DNA from: Medicago truncatula
Lineage: Eukaryota; Streptophyta; Magnoliopsida; Fabales; Fabaceae
DNA: 64,000 nt
Assembly (NCBI RefSeq): GCF_003473485.1
Contig: NC_053049.1
Span: forward strand, 12,276,001-12,340,000
Reading direction: 5' to 3'
The notes below the pieces were generated by a model that had not been told where the DNA came from, searched no databases, and saw nothing but the letters and a program-made list of their open reading frames with translations. The stretch's first letter is position 1; each line of letters opens with the position of its first letter. The position numbers and the translations under genes were made by a program. This document shows positions 1-11,640 of the stretch, in pieces.

Positions 1-144
1 CTGAAAATATGTTGTGTTTTAGCTTTTTAATTTGATTTTAACGGTTGGAAACAAAATAAAATTGTCTAAAAAACCGCATCAACCGATCCAATCCAAACCG
101 CATTGATTTGGTTCAGATTTTATTTTAAAAGTCAATCGAACCAT

Positions 145-998
145 GTTTGAGGTTGAACACTTGATATACAATCAGTGGTGTTCACAATACAAATCAGATA
201 CAAACTCTTAAGACTCTAGAATTTCTAAAATATGAAAGATGCTAAGAAATTCTAAGTGAACTATGATGTGAAAACAATTTCAGCAGAGTTTTGACACTTG
301 TAAAATTGTTCTTGAGTCTCTTACAATCTTCAAGTCTTCACTCCTTTATATAGAGGTGTGAAAGATACGTTGATGATTGTCAGCACATCAAAAAGAGTCG
401 TTGTTGAAGCTTGATCATCACCAACGATTTGTTGCTTGATTTGGTTGTTGTCCTAGGAGAGAATAATTTCAAATTAATTCCATGTTTGGAGAACAACCAG
501 AGTAGACACAACTATAGATAGTACTATTCCAGCCAAGGTATTGGAGTTGTGGTTGTACAACTGTACTTTGTCATTTTCCTGCGCTCTTCAATGGACAAGC
601 ATCCAATGCCTTCCAATTCTTCTGAAATAGTTGTTGTTCCAGGCTTCTATTCCCTCTACAATGATGTGTCTTCAGAATAACAAACTTTAACTAACTGTAG
701 TTTCCAGTCTTCAAACTCTGATGAACTTCAGCTTCTGAGGATCTTCATATGCCTGATGACGTCAGCTTTTGGCAGTCAGCTTCTGATGGTCCTCAGCTGT
801 CTTGCAACACAAGCTTCCTTTGTAAATTCCATTGCTCTCTTTTGTTCATTCAGAATCAATACTTGAAATTAATGACTTGTAAATTTTTGTCTATGGTCAT
901 GCACACTTGAAAAAATATTAGCATATCCAATCGACATTTTAATATTTTGTTATCATCAAAACTTAAGGTGACAATGTTAAACACATTTTATTCCAACA
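145..998 (-). mobile_element. Ty1/copia-type LTR relic
   Basis: Read on the minus strand, the block opens with TGTTGGAATAAAATGTG at 998 and runs to a CA end near 145. An internal promoter-like CTATATAAAGG lies around 338-352. The opening bases and the GATGATAACAAAA-type stretch that follows are typical of legume Ty1/copia LTRs. No interior domains are visible on either side within the window, so it is either a solo LTR or the end of an element running off the left edge. No clear 5-bp target duplication was found and the left end is uncertain. It is a fossil of moderate age. Bases 1-144 hold only an AACCG/GGTT-rich low-complexity stretch. Confidence 0.55.
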
Positions 999-1485
999 AT
1001 TTTTAGGGTCAGTCGATACGCGCCGCTACTTGCAATTGACTACTATAGTAAAAAGTAACCATAGACCCCAATATTCCCCATTATCAATGATTTAACCTTT
1101 AAACTTTAAAGCCAAACCTAGTAAACCGTTATTGCAATAACTAGAAATCAGATTATTTTTTGGTACAAAAAATAAATAAATAAATCAGATCATCAAAAGA
1201 AACAATATTAGGACACATGACCAATTGGGGTAGAGGAGAAAAACTGAATCACCCCCTTCTGGTGGATGAAGGAGAAAAATCTAGAGTTGTAGGTAGAAAG
1301 AGTTGTTTCTCTTTCTTTACAAAAGAAAAAAAGAAAGAGTTGTTTCGTGCTATCGTAAACTCGTCCTCTAAAAAACAATACTAATTTATTCACCTATGCA
1401 TTTCATCACTTGGAATCCCCTAGGGTTACGCGCAACACAGTTAAGGTTCATCACCTGGAACACCACAGAGAAGAATTACACTCGC
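999..1485 (+). promoter_or_regulatory. 5' flank of F-box gene 1, duplicated in front of gene 2
   Basis: Stretches of this flank recur in front of the second F-box gene (about 6225-6465). Examples are AATTGGGGTAG, the ACTGATTTATTCACCTAT-like stretch, and CCCTAGGGTTACGCGCAACA just before the start codon. The duplication therefore included the promoter. No clear TATA box could be assigned. Confidence 0.5.
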
Positions 1486-2577
1486 ATGGCGAAGATGAAA
1501 GAGACGTTATATCTTCCTTCTGAATTAATCATTCAAATCCTGCTGAGGTTGCCGGTGAAGTCTCTTTTATGTTTCAAATGCATTTGTAAGTCATGGTTAT
1601 CTCTTATCTCTGATCCACACTTTGCAAATTCACATGTTGATGTTTCCGCAGCAAAAATTGTGTCCATATCAAGAACTCGACCTCTTGCTGAAATTCGCTT
1701 TATAGATTTTGAAACATCCATTAACCATGATTCTGTTTCGCTGGACCATAGTTTTCTACTTCCAAAAGGTTATTTTTTTTATGAAATTAAAGGTTCGTGC
1801 AGAGGGTTTATATTATTGAATTGTTTGACAAACCTCTACGTATGGAATCCATCCTCTAGATTTCACAAAGAAATAAAATTGTCTCCTTTTGCTTGCAAAT
1901 TTCTTGCATATAATCCACGTCATCTTCTAGGTTTTGGTTATGACGGATTAAGAGATGATTACTTGGTCGTTTTATTGTCCTATGATCCAACCTTAGTGAA
2001 AACTTCATCGTATTTAGAATTTTTCTCATTGAGAGATAATAAGTGGAATGAAATTGAAGGTCCTCACATCACTTATTTGAATGCCACGGCTAATCGCAAA
2101 GCAGGAGGATCATTCTTTAATGGGGCTATTCATTGGTTGGCTTCTCCTTATCATAAAATACCATTGGAAGTTATTGTTGTCTTTGATTTAATGGAAAGGA
2201 AATTGTTAGAGATACCTCTTCCAGATGATTACGACCATGGTCCAGAGCATTATGGTTTGTGGGTATTTGGAAAATTTCTCAGTCTATGGAATATGAATTT
2301 TGATAATCGGACAGTTGAAATATGGGAGATGAAAGAATACAAACAACAATCATCTTGGACTAAGACTCTTGTAATTCCTATTGACAATGACATACCTTGG
2401 TTTTCCCCCGTATACTCTACAAAAAGTGGTGATATTATTGGAACTAGTAATATTGGTCTTGGATTGGTGAAGTATAATAATAAGGGACAGCTGTTAGAGT
2501 ATTTCGCAATGAATTCAATTGCATCTGAAGTGGCCATGTATACAGAGTCTCTGCTTTCACTCCCTGGTGGACCATGA
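1486..2577 (+). CDS. F-box protein with FBA-type C-terminal domain
   Basis: This is an intact single-exon gene of 363 aa. The start at 1486 (MAKMKETLY) is preferred over the in-frame ATG at 1396, because the 1396 ATG is not kept in the tandem copy while the MxKMKETLY region is. The F-box spans about residues 8-48 (LPSELIIQILLRLPVKSLL, then CKSW and LISDPHF). An F-box-associated interaction region follows, with GFGYD, YLVVLLS, EFFSLRDNKWNEI, FFNGAIHWLA and VIVVFDLMERKLLEIPLP in the usual order. Such proteins are substrate receptors of SCF (SKP1-CUL1-F-box) ubiquitin ligases; the target cannot be read from sequence. The family is very large and fast-evolving in Medicago, so no orthologue is named. 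A frameshifted tandem copy lies 5 kb downstream. Confidence 0.9.
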   Translation: MAKMKETLYLPSELIIQILLRLPVKSLLCFKCICKSWLSLISDPHFANSHVDVSAAKIVSISRTRPLAEIRFIDFETSINHDSVSLDHSFLLPKGYFFYEIKGSCRGFILLNCLTNLYVWNPSSRFHKEIKLSPFACKFLAYNPRHLLGFGYDGLRDDYLVVLLSYDPTLVKTSSYLEFFSLRDNKWNEIEGPHITYLNATANRKAGGSFFNGAIHWLASPYHKIPLEVIVVFDLMERKLLEIPLPDDYDHGPEHYGLWVFGKFLSLWNMNFDNRTVEIWEMKEYKQQSSWTKTLVIPIDNDIPWFSPVYSTKSGDIIGTSNIGLGLVKYNNKGQLLEYFAMNSIASEVAMYTESLLSLPGGP

Positions 2578-4318
2578 TGAAATTTAACAAGATGGCAAAA
2601 AATCACAAAGAATGAGGTTTTGAAATATTCTCCTTCTTCATTTTCTTGATATTTATAGTAATGTTGTATTATATTAATGTGATTGACTGCATTTGTAATA
2701 TGCTTACATGAAATGTTGACAGCTTTGTCTGTATGATTCACTTTTATTTATGCATGTCTCAGTGCTTGAAACTCTTTTTAATGATATGATAATTTATGGA
2801 TTTTGTGGCAAAAGGAAGGTTCCTCTAATTTCATTGGACTCTATTAACTTTGGACCTTTTATGGTTCCTTCATTTACATTTTGATCTACTTGATGATTGG
2901 TTCTTATTGTCTCATCCATGATAAGCTAACAATGCATGTTTGGATTGCCGGTGAGATTAGCAAATATCACGGTGGCGCCATAATCTTGTTGAAGCTACAC
3001 ACAGTTACTTAACTTAGAGAGAAAAATTAAATGCATTTTACATAGAATGTGCAATATATAATGGAATTGAGGTTGCGATTGTGTTGCAATTGCAGCTCTG
3101 ATGGCATACTAGATATCTCAAAAACCTATATGTTGTGACTTGTGAGTGAAAGGGGTTTACAAGCATGTGATCTTCGGGTCGATCTCGAAATCAAGCGTAT
3201 GAAAATAATTCTATAGGAAGAGGTTCTAGATTTGGATTGTCAGAACCTAGAAAATATTTCTTAGAAGAATAGTCATTTACGAAATACTTTGGAAATTGGT
3301 TCCTAATAAACATATGACTAGTGGATACTTAGGGTTTATTGCATTCTTGTTGCAGACAATATGTATTCTTCAACTGCCTTTGCCATTCCCACAAATGTGC
3401 AACTTTAAATTTTCGGTTAAATTTCTAGTTGATATCTCATAGAATAAAATCATACTGTGTTCACCTGCTCCTGAAACCTTTTGGTCTGTCCCTTATATGC
3501 TTATGTAAAGGGCCACTCTGAGTAGCTTCAGCTAGAGCGCTATAGCACAGCAAAATTTTAACAAACCGCTATTGTTTCGCTATATGTGTTTAGTACAATG
3601 TGTTGTAAAATAGCAGCTATAGCACAATAACGTAATTGACTTTAAATGTAGAATTATTTTCCGCGATCTGCAATTGACAACACTGATATTATAATAATTC
3701 CAATAATCGTATTACACTTCTTTATTTAGTTTGCTTTCATTTGAGTACGGTTCCACTGAACTCGAATCCTATATTTTTCTGACACATTTATTTACTTGTT
3801 TGCAATGAGTGTTTATATGAATATTGATCACTAGTACAATATTTGATTGAGTTGTTTGCAACATATTTTATTTTTGCAGGTTGAAGAATCATTTTCCTTC
3901 TCAGACTGAGTGCACAGCATCCAACCTTAGCGTAACTTTTTTTTGGAGCTTCTGGAGACCTTGTCAAAAAGAAGATACTTCAAACACTCTTTCTTCTTTA
4001 TTATTGGTACCTAGGTGACTGAATTGTCATAGTATTCAGTTTTATTCAGCAGCTTGAACATTAGCTAAATGAGCTGTTGTGGATGATTTTAATGTTTGAA
4101 TATTATGTTTGAGGATCTAGTTCTAATATTTATGCACAATTTTATTGTTTTTGGATATGCTCAGACCAAAATTACTTATGAATGATTGTAGAGAGTAAAA
4201 AAAAAGTTTCAGGTTTGAAAAATAATAGGCAATTGGCAAACATTTAACAAAATTCTTTCACGTTTTTCTTGACTCATTGGTACCATGACTTTGGTTCCAT
4301 TAGAAGAGACTGGTGCCA
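2578..4318. other. 3' flank of F-box gene 1, no further gene seen
   Basis: The first 200 bases resemble the 3' flank of F-box gene 2. At 3875-3900 a TTTTTGCAG acceptor-like site precedes GTTGAAGAATCATTTTCCTTCT. A near-identical GTTGAAGGATCATTTTCCTTCT occurs after gene 2 (about 8068). This hints at a 3'-UTR intron or simply duplicated flank. The region 3500-3680 has CGCTATAGC/GCTATAGC palindromic bits of unknown origin. No convincing coding region was seen. Confidence 0.4.
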
Positions 4319-4870
4319 CTTTTTTTTTTTAACAGTAAATTTTATTTAACAACGAGATCTATGCTCAAGACGAATAGAGATCGGTGAATCAGAGAATACA
4401 AACTAAAGGCGTCGTCTATAGGCGGAACACGGGAAAATAAACACCCTAAAAGACACCTCTGGGGACAACACCACAAAAATACACGTCACCACCTACAACA
4501 GACGCCTTCATGAACACGACCACTAAAAAAACGATATCCAGCACCACCCGTCGTCACTACTCACCCCCAAAGAAAAAATTAAACTCCCAGAACTCAACAC
4601 TAAAGATGAGGCGGCACATCCGAAAAGCTCATATCCGAAAGATCATTGAACTTCCATCACCTCTCGACCTCCGATCCATTGAAAGAACATCAAAAAAAGC
4701 TCAAAACCAAACTTGAGCCAAAGAACTGACTCCCAATTTTCAATTAAAAGTGATCGGTCCACCAGACTTCATGACCAAATTAGAAGAGCACACCTTACCC
4801 CCTTACCCCCGGTACACCAGAGAAACACAATATCAAACCAAACAAGATTGCAGCTAGGTGTCATCTCATT
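4319..4870 (-). mobile_element. Probable retroposon fragment, minus strand, poly(A)-tailed
   Basis: A poly(T) run at 4319-4331 abuts about 540 bases that are less AT-rich than the surroundings and contain no plus-strand gene signal. Seen from the minus strand this is an insert ending in AAATAAAATTTACTGTT plus poly(A), as expected of a 5'-truncated LINE or processed retroposon. Two short open frames on the plus strand (4510-4716, 4713-4937) have basic, low-complexity products and no recognisable domain. I do not call them genes. Confidence 0.35.
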
Positions 4871-5578
4871 CTTATCTAAGAGCTCTTGGATAAATAATCA
4901 TGAATTTGTATTGAATATTAGTTTAATGGTGAATTGAGTTGTATAAAAGTTTGACTTATGAAATCAGCTTACAACAAAAAAAAAAAAATCAGCTTACAGA
5001 TTTTATCAAAACAATTACATCGCAGCATTGATGAGTAACAAGTGGAGAATGGACCTTTCCAAAAACCAAAAAAAAAAAATGAAGAATGTTGAAGCTGTCA
5101 ATTACATGCTTCACCGTAAAGAATGTACCATTAAATAAACCACAAAAGATAAACATTTTGAGCTTGCGATCTATCTTTACTGCTCCATTTAGTTCACTTG
5201 TTATTCATCATTGGTACAAATCATGGAAGTAAAATCTGTAAGCTGATTATTTAACAAAATATTAATTTAATATTAATTTTTTAACACCAAAATCATAAAA
5301 AATTATATTTAATTTATGTTTTGTTAAAAAATTCTATTTGGTTTTTCATCAAAATCATAGTTGATTTTTAAGAGATTGCCATAATTTTTTGCCTGTTTTT
5401 GAAAAATTTCATTAAAAAATATGAAAGTTAGACATGAGTTAACTAAAAAGTAGGGACTAATTTCATGGATAAAATTTTTTGGATGGAACAAAAGCTTAAG
5501 AAATGTTTATCAAATATTGGTATATTTAACAAGACAATTTTCTTATTTAACCTTTGATTTAATGGTACATTCTTTATA

Positions 5579-5963
5579 GGCTTAAATATGTATTTGATCC
5601 TTGCAATTAGGGGTCGTTTAAAAATTGGTCCCTATAATCGCTAATCCTTGCAAACTAGTCTTGCAATCATTAATCATTTAAAATTTCGTCCTTTGACCAA
5701 TTTAATCACTGTCACGTCACTAATTTGATGACGTGGCAATCACGGCCACACATGAAATTCCAATTTTGCCCTTAAGAAGAGGACAAAATATTGAAGAAAG
5801 AATTGGAAACCCAGGGGTAAAATTGGAATTTCATGTGGTGTGGCAGTGATTAAGTGGGGAGAGAGACGAAATTTTAAATGATTAATGATTGCAAGGATTA
5901 GCGATTACAAGGACCAATTTTTAAACGACTCCTAATTATAAGGATCAAATACATATTTAAGTC
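5579..5963. mobile_element. Mutator-type foldback MITE, 385 bp
   Basis: The element is flanked by a perfect 9-bp direct repeat TTCTTTATA (5570-5578 and 5964-5972). Its ends are inverted: the left begins GGCTTAAATATGTATTTGATCC and the right reads GACTTAAATATGTATTTGATCC on the other strand. The pairing continues through most of the element, giving a near-complete palindrome. A 9-bp target duplication with long terminal inverted repeats is the signature of Mutator-superfamily MITEs. No coding capacity. Confidence 0.9.
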
Positions 5964-6489
5964 TTCTTTATAATGAAGCATGTAATTGGCAGCTTCAAAA
6001 ATCATATACATACTACACATAAGTAAACAAAAAGTAACCTAGAAAGTTCAATTGGTTGTGTCATTTTCTGAATTGGTGATGACTATTTTTTCACTATTAC
6101 TAACTTGACCAAACCCTTTCATCAAAGTATTATATTTCACAATATTAGGAGCCACGTTAGCCAACTTCAATAATTCCCCATCATCAATATTAGGAGCCAC
6201 ACAAGATTTCTTGTGGTTAACCAGAAATCAGATTATTTTTTTGGTCAAAAAAAAAAAACGAAATCAGATTATTAAAAGAAACAACATTTGGACACAAACT
6301 AATTGGGGTAGGAGAGAAAAAAGAAAGCGATGTTTTGTGCTATGGTAAACTACAAATAAATTTATTTTCCCTGGGCCTCGTCCTCTCAAAAACAATACTG
6401 ATTTATTCACCTATATATTTCATCACCTGAAATCCCCTAGGGTTACGCGCAACAGAGTCAAGAACATGGCAGAGAAGAAATACAATCGC

Positions 6490-7598
6490 ATGGTGAAGAT
6501 GAAAGAGACGTTGTATATTCCTTATGAATTAATCATTCAAATCCTGCTGAGGTTGCCGGTGAAGTCTCTTTTATGTTTCAAATGTGTTTGTAAGTCATGG
6601 TTTTCTCTTATCTCTGATCCTCACTTTGCAAATTCGCATGTTGATGTTTCCTCCGCAAGAATTGTGTTAATTTCAAGAACTCCACCTACTGTTGGGATTC
6701 GTTCTATAGATTTTGAAACATCCATTAACCATGATTCCTTTTCACTGGACCATAATTTTCTGCTTCACAGAGGTTACTATTTCCATGAAATTAAAGGTTC
6801 ATGCAGAGGGTTTATATTCTTGCACTGTTGGACAAATATCTACGTATGGAATCCATCCTCTAGGTTTCACAAAAAAATACCTTTGTCTCCTTTTGATTTG
6901 AAGTTACATGCATACCATCGACATCATCTATATGGTTTTGGTTATGACCGGTCAAGAGATGATTACTTGGTGGTTTTATTGTCCCTTTGTCCAGCCTTGG
7001 TGAAAACTTCATCAAAGTTGGAATTTTTCTCATTGAGAGATAACAAGTGGAATGAAATTGAAGGTCCTCACATCACTTCTTTTAATACCAGGGATCATCC
7101 CAAACCTTCCAAAGCAGGATTATTCTTTAATGGGGTGTTATTCATTGGTTAACTTCTCATTATCATCATGGTTTACCATTGGAAGTTATTGTTGCCTTTG
7201 ATTTAATGGAAAGGAAATTGGTAGAGATACTTCTTCCAGATGATTTCAACCATGGTCTTATGTATTATGGTTTGTGGGTATTTGGAGAATTTCTTAGTCT
7301 ATGGAATATGAATTTTGATAATCAGACGCTTGAAATATGGGCGATGAAAATATACAAACTGCGTTCGTCTTGGACCAAGACTCTTGTAATTCCTATTGGC
7401 AATGACATGCATTGCTTTTCCCCTATATACTCTACAAAAAGTGGTGATATTATTGGAACTGATAGTGGTCATGGATTGGTGAAGTATAATAATAAAGGAC
7501 AGCTGTTAGAGTATCTCAAAATGAATCCAAATGCATCTGAAGTGGCGATGTATACAGAGTCTCTGCTTTCACTCCCTGGTGATCGTGAGCAGGTTTAA
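6490..7598 (+). pseudogene. F-box/FBA gene copy 2, frameshifted
   Basis: This is a tandem copy of the gene at 1486-2577, clearly alignable over its whole length. The F-box (LIIQILLRLPVKSLLCFKCVCKSW) is open from the ATG at 6490; an upstream in-frame ATG at 6466 also exists. Around 7133-7138 a net gain of two bases relative to copy 1 shifts the frame, and a stop follows at 7150. The C-terminal FBA half continues in another frame from about 7160 to 7598. The predicted product would be about 220 aa, with F-box and the first part of FBA only. A short F-box protein could still be made, but disruption of a formerly full gene is the simplest reading. A sequencing error is not excluded from this window alone. 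Confidence 0.8.
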
Positions 7599-9290
7599 CA
7601 AGATGAATGAGGTTTTGAAATATTCTCTTTCATCATTTTTTTATATTTATAGTTATGTTGTATTGTCGAATCTCAGGTCACTGCATTTGTAGACTATTTG
7701 TAACATGAGTTGGTATGTGACATGAGCTGATTCAATGTCTTGAACTATTTATTAGTTAACTAATTGTAATATGCTTACAAGAAATATTGGCTGCTTTGTT
7801 TGTGTGATTCACTGTTATTTATGCATGTCATGTGTGGCTTGATTGAGTATAAATGTATTTTGCTATCACTGCTTGAAACAGTTTTTAATGAATTTTGAAA
7901 GAGAAAGAAGCTTTTGTTCTCTAATTTCATTGCACTCTATTAAATTTGATTGAAGCTGTGTAGTTTCAGCAAAACAATGTTTATATACATCATATATTGA
8001 CATATTTATTTTTGCAGGTTTAATTAACTGGAAGTTATTTGGCCAAAGAAGATGGCAAGTCAAAACAAGTTGAAGGATCATTTTCCTTCTAAATCTGTTG
8101 TTAGAAATTACAAGATATTTCCATCATTCTTTGCTCTTTTTTATGAACATTGGCTACTTGTTTCAAACTTTATGTTTCGTTTTCCCATTGATTTTTAGTT
8201 ATTTAATTGCCCTACATTGTTCTTACCGACATCAATTTTTTACTATGTTGTAGTAAGATGGAAACACCAATCTTTTACTATGTTGTAATCACACACCACT
8301 TTTATGTATATATACTTTTGCAAGAGTGATCTGCCTAGTGCCTACAATAACCGAAAGAGACATCTTTGTTGGAATAAAAGAATTGGCATACTTCAGTATT
8401 GAAGTTGGAGAATGCGCTAAACAGTGTACTAGGACATTGGTTAAGCAATTAAAATAAGCAAGTAATTAATACTTGATCAAAAGTAACAGCTTATATTTCC
8501 AAGACAAAATTTCTATTTTTGAATTTCTGAACGAGTGTTTTAGGGACAGCGGTTAACAGAACCCTTGAAATTTTATGCAAAAATAGACAGACTTTATGTT
8601 AGGTCTTGTAAACCTTAATACTCTTTATCCATATTCTTCTTCCAACTCTTTTTACAAGTACTACTTATCCACATTGAGCCTTGATCCTTAAATGCTTCGA
8701 GCAATATAGTATACCTTACCAATAATATTTTTATTGGTAATAATTTATTAGGTCTAGTCCAAATTTCAAAATATAGTTCACCTTACCAATAATGTTTTTT
8801 AGGATGCAAGAATTTAAGGATGAATCGTAGATTTAAAGAGGTGCTTAATCATAAATCAATGTAAAAGAGATTTGAATTGATTTTCAAATTCAATTAGAAA
8901 ATAATATTAGACGCATATACAGGAGGAAGTTAAGCCAGATTGATCAAAAAAACTTAATCAAGACAACAAAGCCAACGAGCTAAGTTTCTACTCCCAAACA
9001 CAAGAGGGAATTAAGTCACCAAAATGGAAATTGAAAACAAAATTTGTATATTTCGCTTTCAACCACCAAAAAGAGAAAAGTTTAACTTTGTCGAGTCGAC
9101 CATATGATACAAAATAGAAATATTTTATTTTTTTCTTCCCATATAACACAAACATACGATAACGTTATATCACAACGATGCAATACTTGTAGAAAAATCA
9201 TTTAACCAACCAAATTGGAGAAGGTGATCAAAGAGAAATGCTTGACTAACTGATTGTATACCTACCCAACGCGTTACTAACGACCAAATT
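7599..9290. other. Intergenic, 3' flank of the F-box pseudogene
   Basis: The start of the stretch matches the 3' flank of F-box gene 1, including the GATCATTTTCCTTCT piece near 8068. A small inverted repeat around TTACCAATAATATTTTTATTGGTAA sits at about 8718-8742. No gene is visible. Confidence 0.4.
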
Positions 9291-9999
9291 TTGCCAAAAA
9301 ATCGTATCCCTGACATGAGTCCATCTTTGCTTCATTTCCTTTTGCTCAATTTACCTCATTTCAAGTCATACGCGCTCCTACTTCCTTTCTCTCATAATCT
9401 CACAGCTGCCTCTCTCCCTCCCGTGCCGCCACCGCCCCTCTCCCTCCATCCACCGGCGCCGACTTCTGCTCCACATCATGTCACCTAAATCATCCTCAGT
9501 CAAACATTTCTCTTCACTGTTGTTGCCGCTTCAAACTGCCATAGTTATATATTCATGCAAATCTAGTGGCTGTAAAAAATGGCGATTTTATAGCTTTGAA
9601 ACCTTAAATTTCCACCAAATCTGAAATGGTTGTTTCAAATTTTGAATGGAGCTGAAATGGTTGTTTTCAATTTTGAAATATGTTAAGAGTTGCTTCATAT
9701 GTTTGTTATAATGAATGATTTAGAATTTGTTCAGGAGGCAGGCTGAATCACTATTTGAAATTCATGTGTTTGCTTAATTTGGTTCAGGTGCTGGTGGTTT
9801 TTGCAATCATCAAGTCCAATGCACACGACTACCACACAATTCCAAATACAAAAAAGAACAAGTAAAATACTATGTACAGAGTTTGTAGGAAGAAGCGCAT
9901 AGCCTTTATTTTTATTAAAGAATTGCTTTTTTCAAACCTTTTAATCACAATCATTGATTGTATTTTTTTCACATACCACACATCTATGACTTGAAATGG
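9291..9999. other. CT/GC-rich island in AT-rich DNA, identity unknown
   Basis: Bases 9300-9490 are rich in CTCCCTCC/CCGCCACCGCC runs, unlike anything nearby. A 65-codon open frame on the plus strand (9291-9488) is proline/leucine/serine-rich and low-complexity, with no domain. It could be the 5' end of an old retroelement or a gene remnant. No product is assigned. Confidence 0.3.
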
Positions 10000-10440
10000 T
10001 ATAAATTGAGGAAAATGAAATGGAGCAAAGATGGACTCCCCTGAAATAGATGATCCATATTTTCAATGGTAACGCAACCACTCACACACGGTTGATCATG
10101 AACATTAATAATACCTCATGTGAGCAAATTGTCTTTGGTAGTAATTCTACTACACAAAACTGCCAAGAAAAAATAGTGACTTTCTAAGGGATTGCCTTGT
10201 TCCAAATAATGTTGGTAAAATCATACCCTCCACTTGGCTCCCCTGATAATAACAACCGATAAATTCCACCGACTTGTGTACCCTTTCATTGGATCTAAGT
10301 ACCATAACCACATGTCGTCTATACATAATAGAAGTTAATAGCTTATTGCACTCCCTCATTTGATCTTCCACCCAAGCCAACAGTCGTCGTCTCCATTTCC
10401 ATGTCTCCCTCTCCACACCTCAACCTCAAGTGCTCATCTC
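10000..10440 (-). mobile_element. LINE fragment (zf-RVT region), minus strand
   Basis: Minus-strand frames give pieces of the conserved region between reverse transcriptase and RNase H in plant L1-type LINEs. WKWRRRLLAWVEDQMREC comes first, then an IIWNKAIP-like stretch, then a TKDNL...GC...HLF-type zinc-binding segment. The reading frame changes at least twice. Both ends are truncated; no poly(A) tail or target duplication was seen. It is an old internal fragment. Confidence 0.65.
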
Positions 10441-10481
10441 AGCAACAGACGATAACTTATTCTCAGCTAGATAATAAAATA

Positions 10482-10664
10482 GGGAAATGCTAACCGGTGC
10501 CCCCGGGTACCGGTTAAGGGTATGAAAAAAGAAATTATATAGTAGTTAATGCATTGAAATTGTGTAATTAATTTATAATAATGTCAAAAACAGTTTCCTT
10601 TTATGATAATAATTCCCTTTTATGGTATGCTGAACCAGTGTCCCGGGGACATCGGTTATAAATG
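10482..10664. mobile_element. Short foldback MITE with GC-rich ends
   Basis: Left end AAATGCTAACCGGTGCCCCC and the inverted right end ATTTATAACCGATGTCCCCG pair over about 35 bases. The middle is AT-rich and non-coding. The GC-rich tips stand out sharply. A target duplication was not resolved. Confidence 0.6.
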
Positions 10665-10951
10665 AATAGATTATCTTATTACTCTTGAAAGTTTTATGTA
10701 TTTACATCCTCACGAATGAAAGTGAGAGCCACATAAATATCTCCAACATATACACCAAAGTCGGTAAATATTTGATAATCAGTTTCCGGAACGCTATCCA
10801 CAAAGAACACTGTCTCTAAAGGAATGCTGCACATTGGATAGGAGAATTAATCTATATTAATTAGTTGATCAATAGACATAAATTAAATTACTCCCTCTGT
10901 AAAATTATAAATGTATTATTTCATTTGTCGTGATTTTTAAGAAAATAATTA

Positions 10952-11329
10952 GAGCATTCACAATAAAGTTCATCTATTTGAAAGTGAGTTTTACTTAGAT
11001 ATACACCTAAGTTATTTTATAATTTTTTGATGTCAATACCAAATAAACATCACATTCCTTCAACTCAATACCTCATTGTTTTTTGTTTTTCTGAAAGAAC
11101 CTCATTGTCTTTAATAGACAGGTCACGCTATTCACTAACTATATATCATTTTATTTCGATTAAATTTATTTATTTTTAAACAAAAATTGTTGCTTCATAG
11201 ACAATCTTCTCTTGTAACCAAAAAAAAAAAGACAATCTTCTCTATAATCATAAAAAATTATTGCTACACAATGAGGATATCTATTTAATTTGTTATTAAA
11301 TAGATGAAACATTCTTATTGTGGATGCTC
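10952..11329. mobile_element. Tourist-like (PIF/Harbinger) MITE, 378 bp
   Basis: The element is flanked by TTA on both sides (10949-10951 and 11330-11332). Its ends GAGCATTCACAATAA and (inverted) GAGCATCCACAATAA define 15-bp-plus terminal inverted repeats that continue loosely inward (CATCTATT). A 3-bp TTA target duplication with such ends fits PIF/Harbinger-derived MITEs. Just left of it, at about 10891-10948, a CTCCCTCTGT start looks like one end of a broken Stowaway element. Confidence 0.85.
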
Positions 11330-11509
11330 TTAGTTGTGTTAATTTTGATGCAGGTTAAATGAAAAGTAAACTCACTCTGTGATGCGAATAAATTTGTGTG
11401 GAGCATTACACAACTTACTTTTTCATGTGTCGAACTCGAACTATACTTGAGAATCACATAAGTATCTACATTTTCTGCTTAATTATCAAGAAAGAATTAA
11501 TATTAGAGA

Positions 11510-11640
11510 ATTAGTTAGCTTAACTGGTTACAGATAAAGATTAAGAAAGGCTAGAGGTCTTGATTCGAATTCAAACGAAGACGAGTATATATAATCCAAA
11601 AACAAATTGTTAATATTTGTCATTCATAAAAAAATGATAA
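11510..11640 (+). mobile_element. tRNA-derived SINE, degenerate
   Basis: A box A-like TTAGCTTAACTGGTTA (about 11515) is followed some 45 bases later by a box B-like TGATTCGAATTC, then about 60 bases of AT-rich tail ending in an A-run. The spacing and motifs fit a pol III SINE on the plus strand. The flanking duplication was not found. Confidence 0.5.

Noticed and set aside
1396-1485. Upstream in-frame ATG extending F-box gene 1 by 30 residues
   Set aside because: The ATG is not kept in the tandem copy and the extra residues match no F-box protein, so the start at 1486 was used.
2250-2741. 163-codon minus-strand open frame
   Set aside because: It overlaps the F-box gene in antisense and its product has no domain; it is a shadow of the real gene.
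4510-4937. Two small plus-strand frames as possible genes
   Set aside because: Low-complexity basic products in what looks like a retroposon fragment; no domain, no conserved copy.
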